Part shown: piece by piece, positions 5,965 to 7,243 of the stretch | Layout: every line of letters begins with the position of its first letter | How positions within the stretch are numbered: the first letter of the stretch is position 1 | Assembly: GCA_015491615.1 (NCBI GenBank) | Contig: WFVN01000041.1 | Coordinates: forward strand, 1 to 7,243 | Source: Gammaproteobacteria bacterium | GTDB lineage: Bacteria; Pseudomonadota; Gammaproteobacteria; S012-40 | Length of the DNA: 7,243 nt | Reading direction: 5' to 3' | Program-made: the position numbers and the translations under genes | The notes under the pieces: model-generated | What the model saw: the letters and a program-made list of their open reading frames with translations, nothing else | What the model was told of the DNA's origin: nothing | Databases searched by the model: none

Positions 5965-7243
5965 ATGGATCGCAGACCCCCCAACGCGCGGCGCCGCTGG
6001 CCTTGGGTGGCGGTCGCCCTTCTCGCCCTCCTGGTCGTCTTCGTGGGCCCATGGCCCATGCCACCCGACCGCTACCCGGACGAACTCTGGGCCCGAGCCA
6101 CTTTCGAGCGCCTGCAACGGCTGCCGGTGCGCGCCGCCGAGGCGCCCCTGCGGGCGGGTGTGGCGCGGCGGGACATCACCCCGCCCCCCGGGGTCCCCCT
6201 GGCCGGTTACGGCGCCCGCCATCCCAAGGAAAACACCGGCGCCCGCGAGGCCCTGCACGTCACCGCCCTCACCCTCGCCGCCGGCCCCCTGGCGGTGACG
6301 GTGGTGGGCGGCGACCTCCTCCTCACCCTGCCCAAGCTGACGACCGCCGTGCGCGAGGCCACCGGATTGCCCCCGGAGGCCCTTTATTTCACCGCCAGCC
6401 ACACCCATTCCGGGCCCGGCGGCTTCGATGACGGCCTCGTCGCCCGCACCAATCTGGGCGACTTCCACCCCGAATATTTCCGCCACCTGGTCACTGCCAT
6501 GGCCGACGCGGTGCGGGAGAGCCGACGGGCCCTGCGCCCGGTGCGTTTGCGCTATTCGCGGCTGCGCCTCCAGGGAGCGGCTCGGGACCTGTTGCACTAT
6601 CACCTCACTCAAGCCCCCATCCATCCGGTGATCCACGTCCTGGAAGCCTTCGCCCTGGACGGTCGGCGCCTGGCCTTCCTCCTCACCAGCAGCCTTCACC
6701 CCACCCTCCTCGGAAAACGCAACCGTCTCGCCTCCGGCGATTTCCCCAGCGTCCTGCTGAAAGAGCTGGAGGTGGACGGGGGGCTGGGGCTCTACGCTGC
6801 CGGAGCGGTCGGGGGAACGACAGCGGGAGCGATCCCGGAGAAGAACGCGGATGAGGTGAGTGCTCGGGCAGCTCTGCACCAGCGGGTGGGCCGGCGCATG
6901 GCCGAGTGGGTACGCGCGGGCCTGTCCGGCGGCGGACCGCAGGTCGCCCTGGACGGTCGCTGGCAGGCGGGTGAGGCAACCGTGGCCCGTGTCCGTCTCC
7001 AAGTGGATCTCCCCGCGCCCGTCTATCATGTAGGTGAGCACCTGCGCCTCAGCCCCTGGCTGGTACGTGGTTTGTTCCATCCCGGAGGAGAGACGACCAT
7101 GGATGGACTGCGCGTGGGCCCGGTATGGATGGTGGGCATCCCGGCGGACTTTTCCGCCGAGTTGGCGGAAGACCTGGAAGTCTGGGCGCGACGACGAGAC
7201 GGCCATGCCTGGGTCACCGGTTTCAACGGCGACTACGTAGGTT
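5965..7243 (+). CDS. Membrane-anchored neutral/alkaline ceramidase-like (PF04734-type) protein, partial
   Basis: The frame is open for 426 codons from ATG 5965 to the window edge; the C-terminus is missing. Residues 1-13 are Arg/Pro-rich and basic, and a hydrophobic helix (about 14-28, VAVALLALLVVFVG) follows, so the protein is probably held in the inner membrane with the domain outside. The domain opens with AGVARRDITPPPGVPLAGYG (64-83) and has SHTHSGPGG (145-153). It also has LHPTLLGKRNRLASGDFPS (244-262), whose His245 fits the second zinc His, and TGFNGDYVG (418-426), whose Tyr424 fits the zinc Tyr. These are hallmarks of the neutral ceramidase N-terminal family, zinc amidases that cleave N-acyl bonds. 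Two key sites differ. The place of the GDVSPN nucleophile motif holds GGTTAG (283-288), and the expected zinc Glu is Asp395 (IPADFSAEL). It may therefore act on another substrate, or by altered chemistry, or not at all. The ATG at 5965 lacks a Shine-Dalgarno; an in-frame GTG at 5938 is the alternative. No functional link to the divergent cob genes is evident. Confidence 0.8.
   Translation, partial: MDRRPPNARRRWPWVAVALLALLVVFVGPWPMPPDRYPDELWARATFERLQRLPVRAAEAPLRAGVARRDITPPPGVPLAGYGARHPKENTGAREALHVTALTLAAGPLAVTVVGGDLLLTLPKLTTAVREATGLPPEALYFTASHTHSGPGGFDDGLVARTNLGDFHPEYFRHLVTAMADAVRESRRALRPVRLRYSRLRLQGAARDLLHYHLTQAPIHPVIHVLEAFALDGRRLAFLLTSSLHPTLLGKRNRLASGDFPSVLLKELEVDGGLGLYAAGAVGGTTAGAIPEKNADEVSARAALHQRVGRRMAEWVRAGLSGGGPQVALDGRWQAGEATVARVRLQVDLPAPVYHVGEHLRLSPWLVRGLFHPGGETTMDGLRVGPVWMVGIPADFSAELAEDLEVWARRRDGHAWVTGFNGDYVG

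Noticed and set aside
5722..7206. 494-codon minus-strand open frame opposite the ceramidase-like gene
   Set aside because: The plus strand carries clear ceramidase-family motifs over the same DNA, and the antisense translation is low-complexity (Gly, Gln, Glu, His) with no domain.

Overview
This is a very GC-rich window carrying a compact run of bacterial genes with short intergenic gaps and 4 to 8 bp gene overlaps. The gene content and codon use fit a high-GC proteobacterium. A gammaproteobacterium of the Chromatiales/Ectothiorhodospira type is my guess from gene style, not something the sequence proves.

Layout, reading the minus-strand operon 5' to 3' (right to left): cobU (5896-5384), cobT (5387-4335), cobC (4342-3746), cobS (3749-3012), copA (2980-740), then a 25-codon membrane peptide gene (743-666). 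After an 87 bp gap a secreted lamin-tail-like protein starts at 578 and runs off the left edge. On the plus strand, diverging from cobU across a 68 bp gap, a membrane-anchored neutral-ceramidase-like protein starts at 5965 and runs off the right edge. Both edge genes are partial.

The four cob genes make up the whole nucleotide-loop assembly branch of cobalamin synthesis and salvage. CobU turns adenosylcobinamide into AdoCbi-GDP. CobT makes alpha-ribazole phosphate. CobS joins the two, and CobC removes the phosphate. All catalytic motifs I looked for are present. There is no room for a cobalamin riboswitch between cobU and the divergent gene, and the best -10 box implies a leader of only about 20 nt.

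The operon then continues, 31 bp after cobS, into a Cu(+)-type P1B ATPase (CopA). Its stop codon overlaps the start of a strongly ribosome-bound micro-ORF encoding a single-helix peptide. That micro-ORF, the joining of B12 and copper genes, and an apparently altered active site in the ceramidase-like protein are the most interesting points. Every stretch over 300 bp is covered by a gene. I saw no tRNA, rRNA, CRISPR array, insertion sequence or clear terminator.
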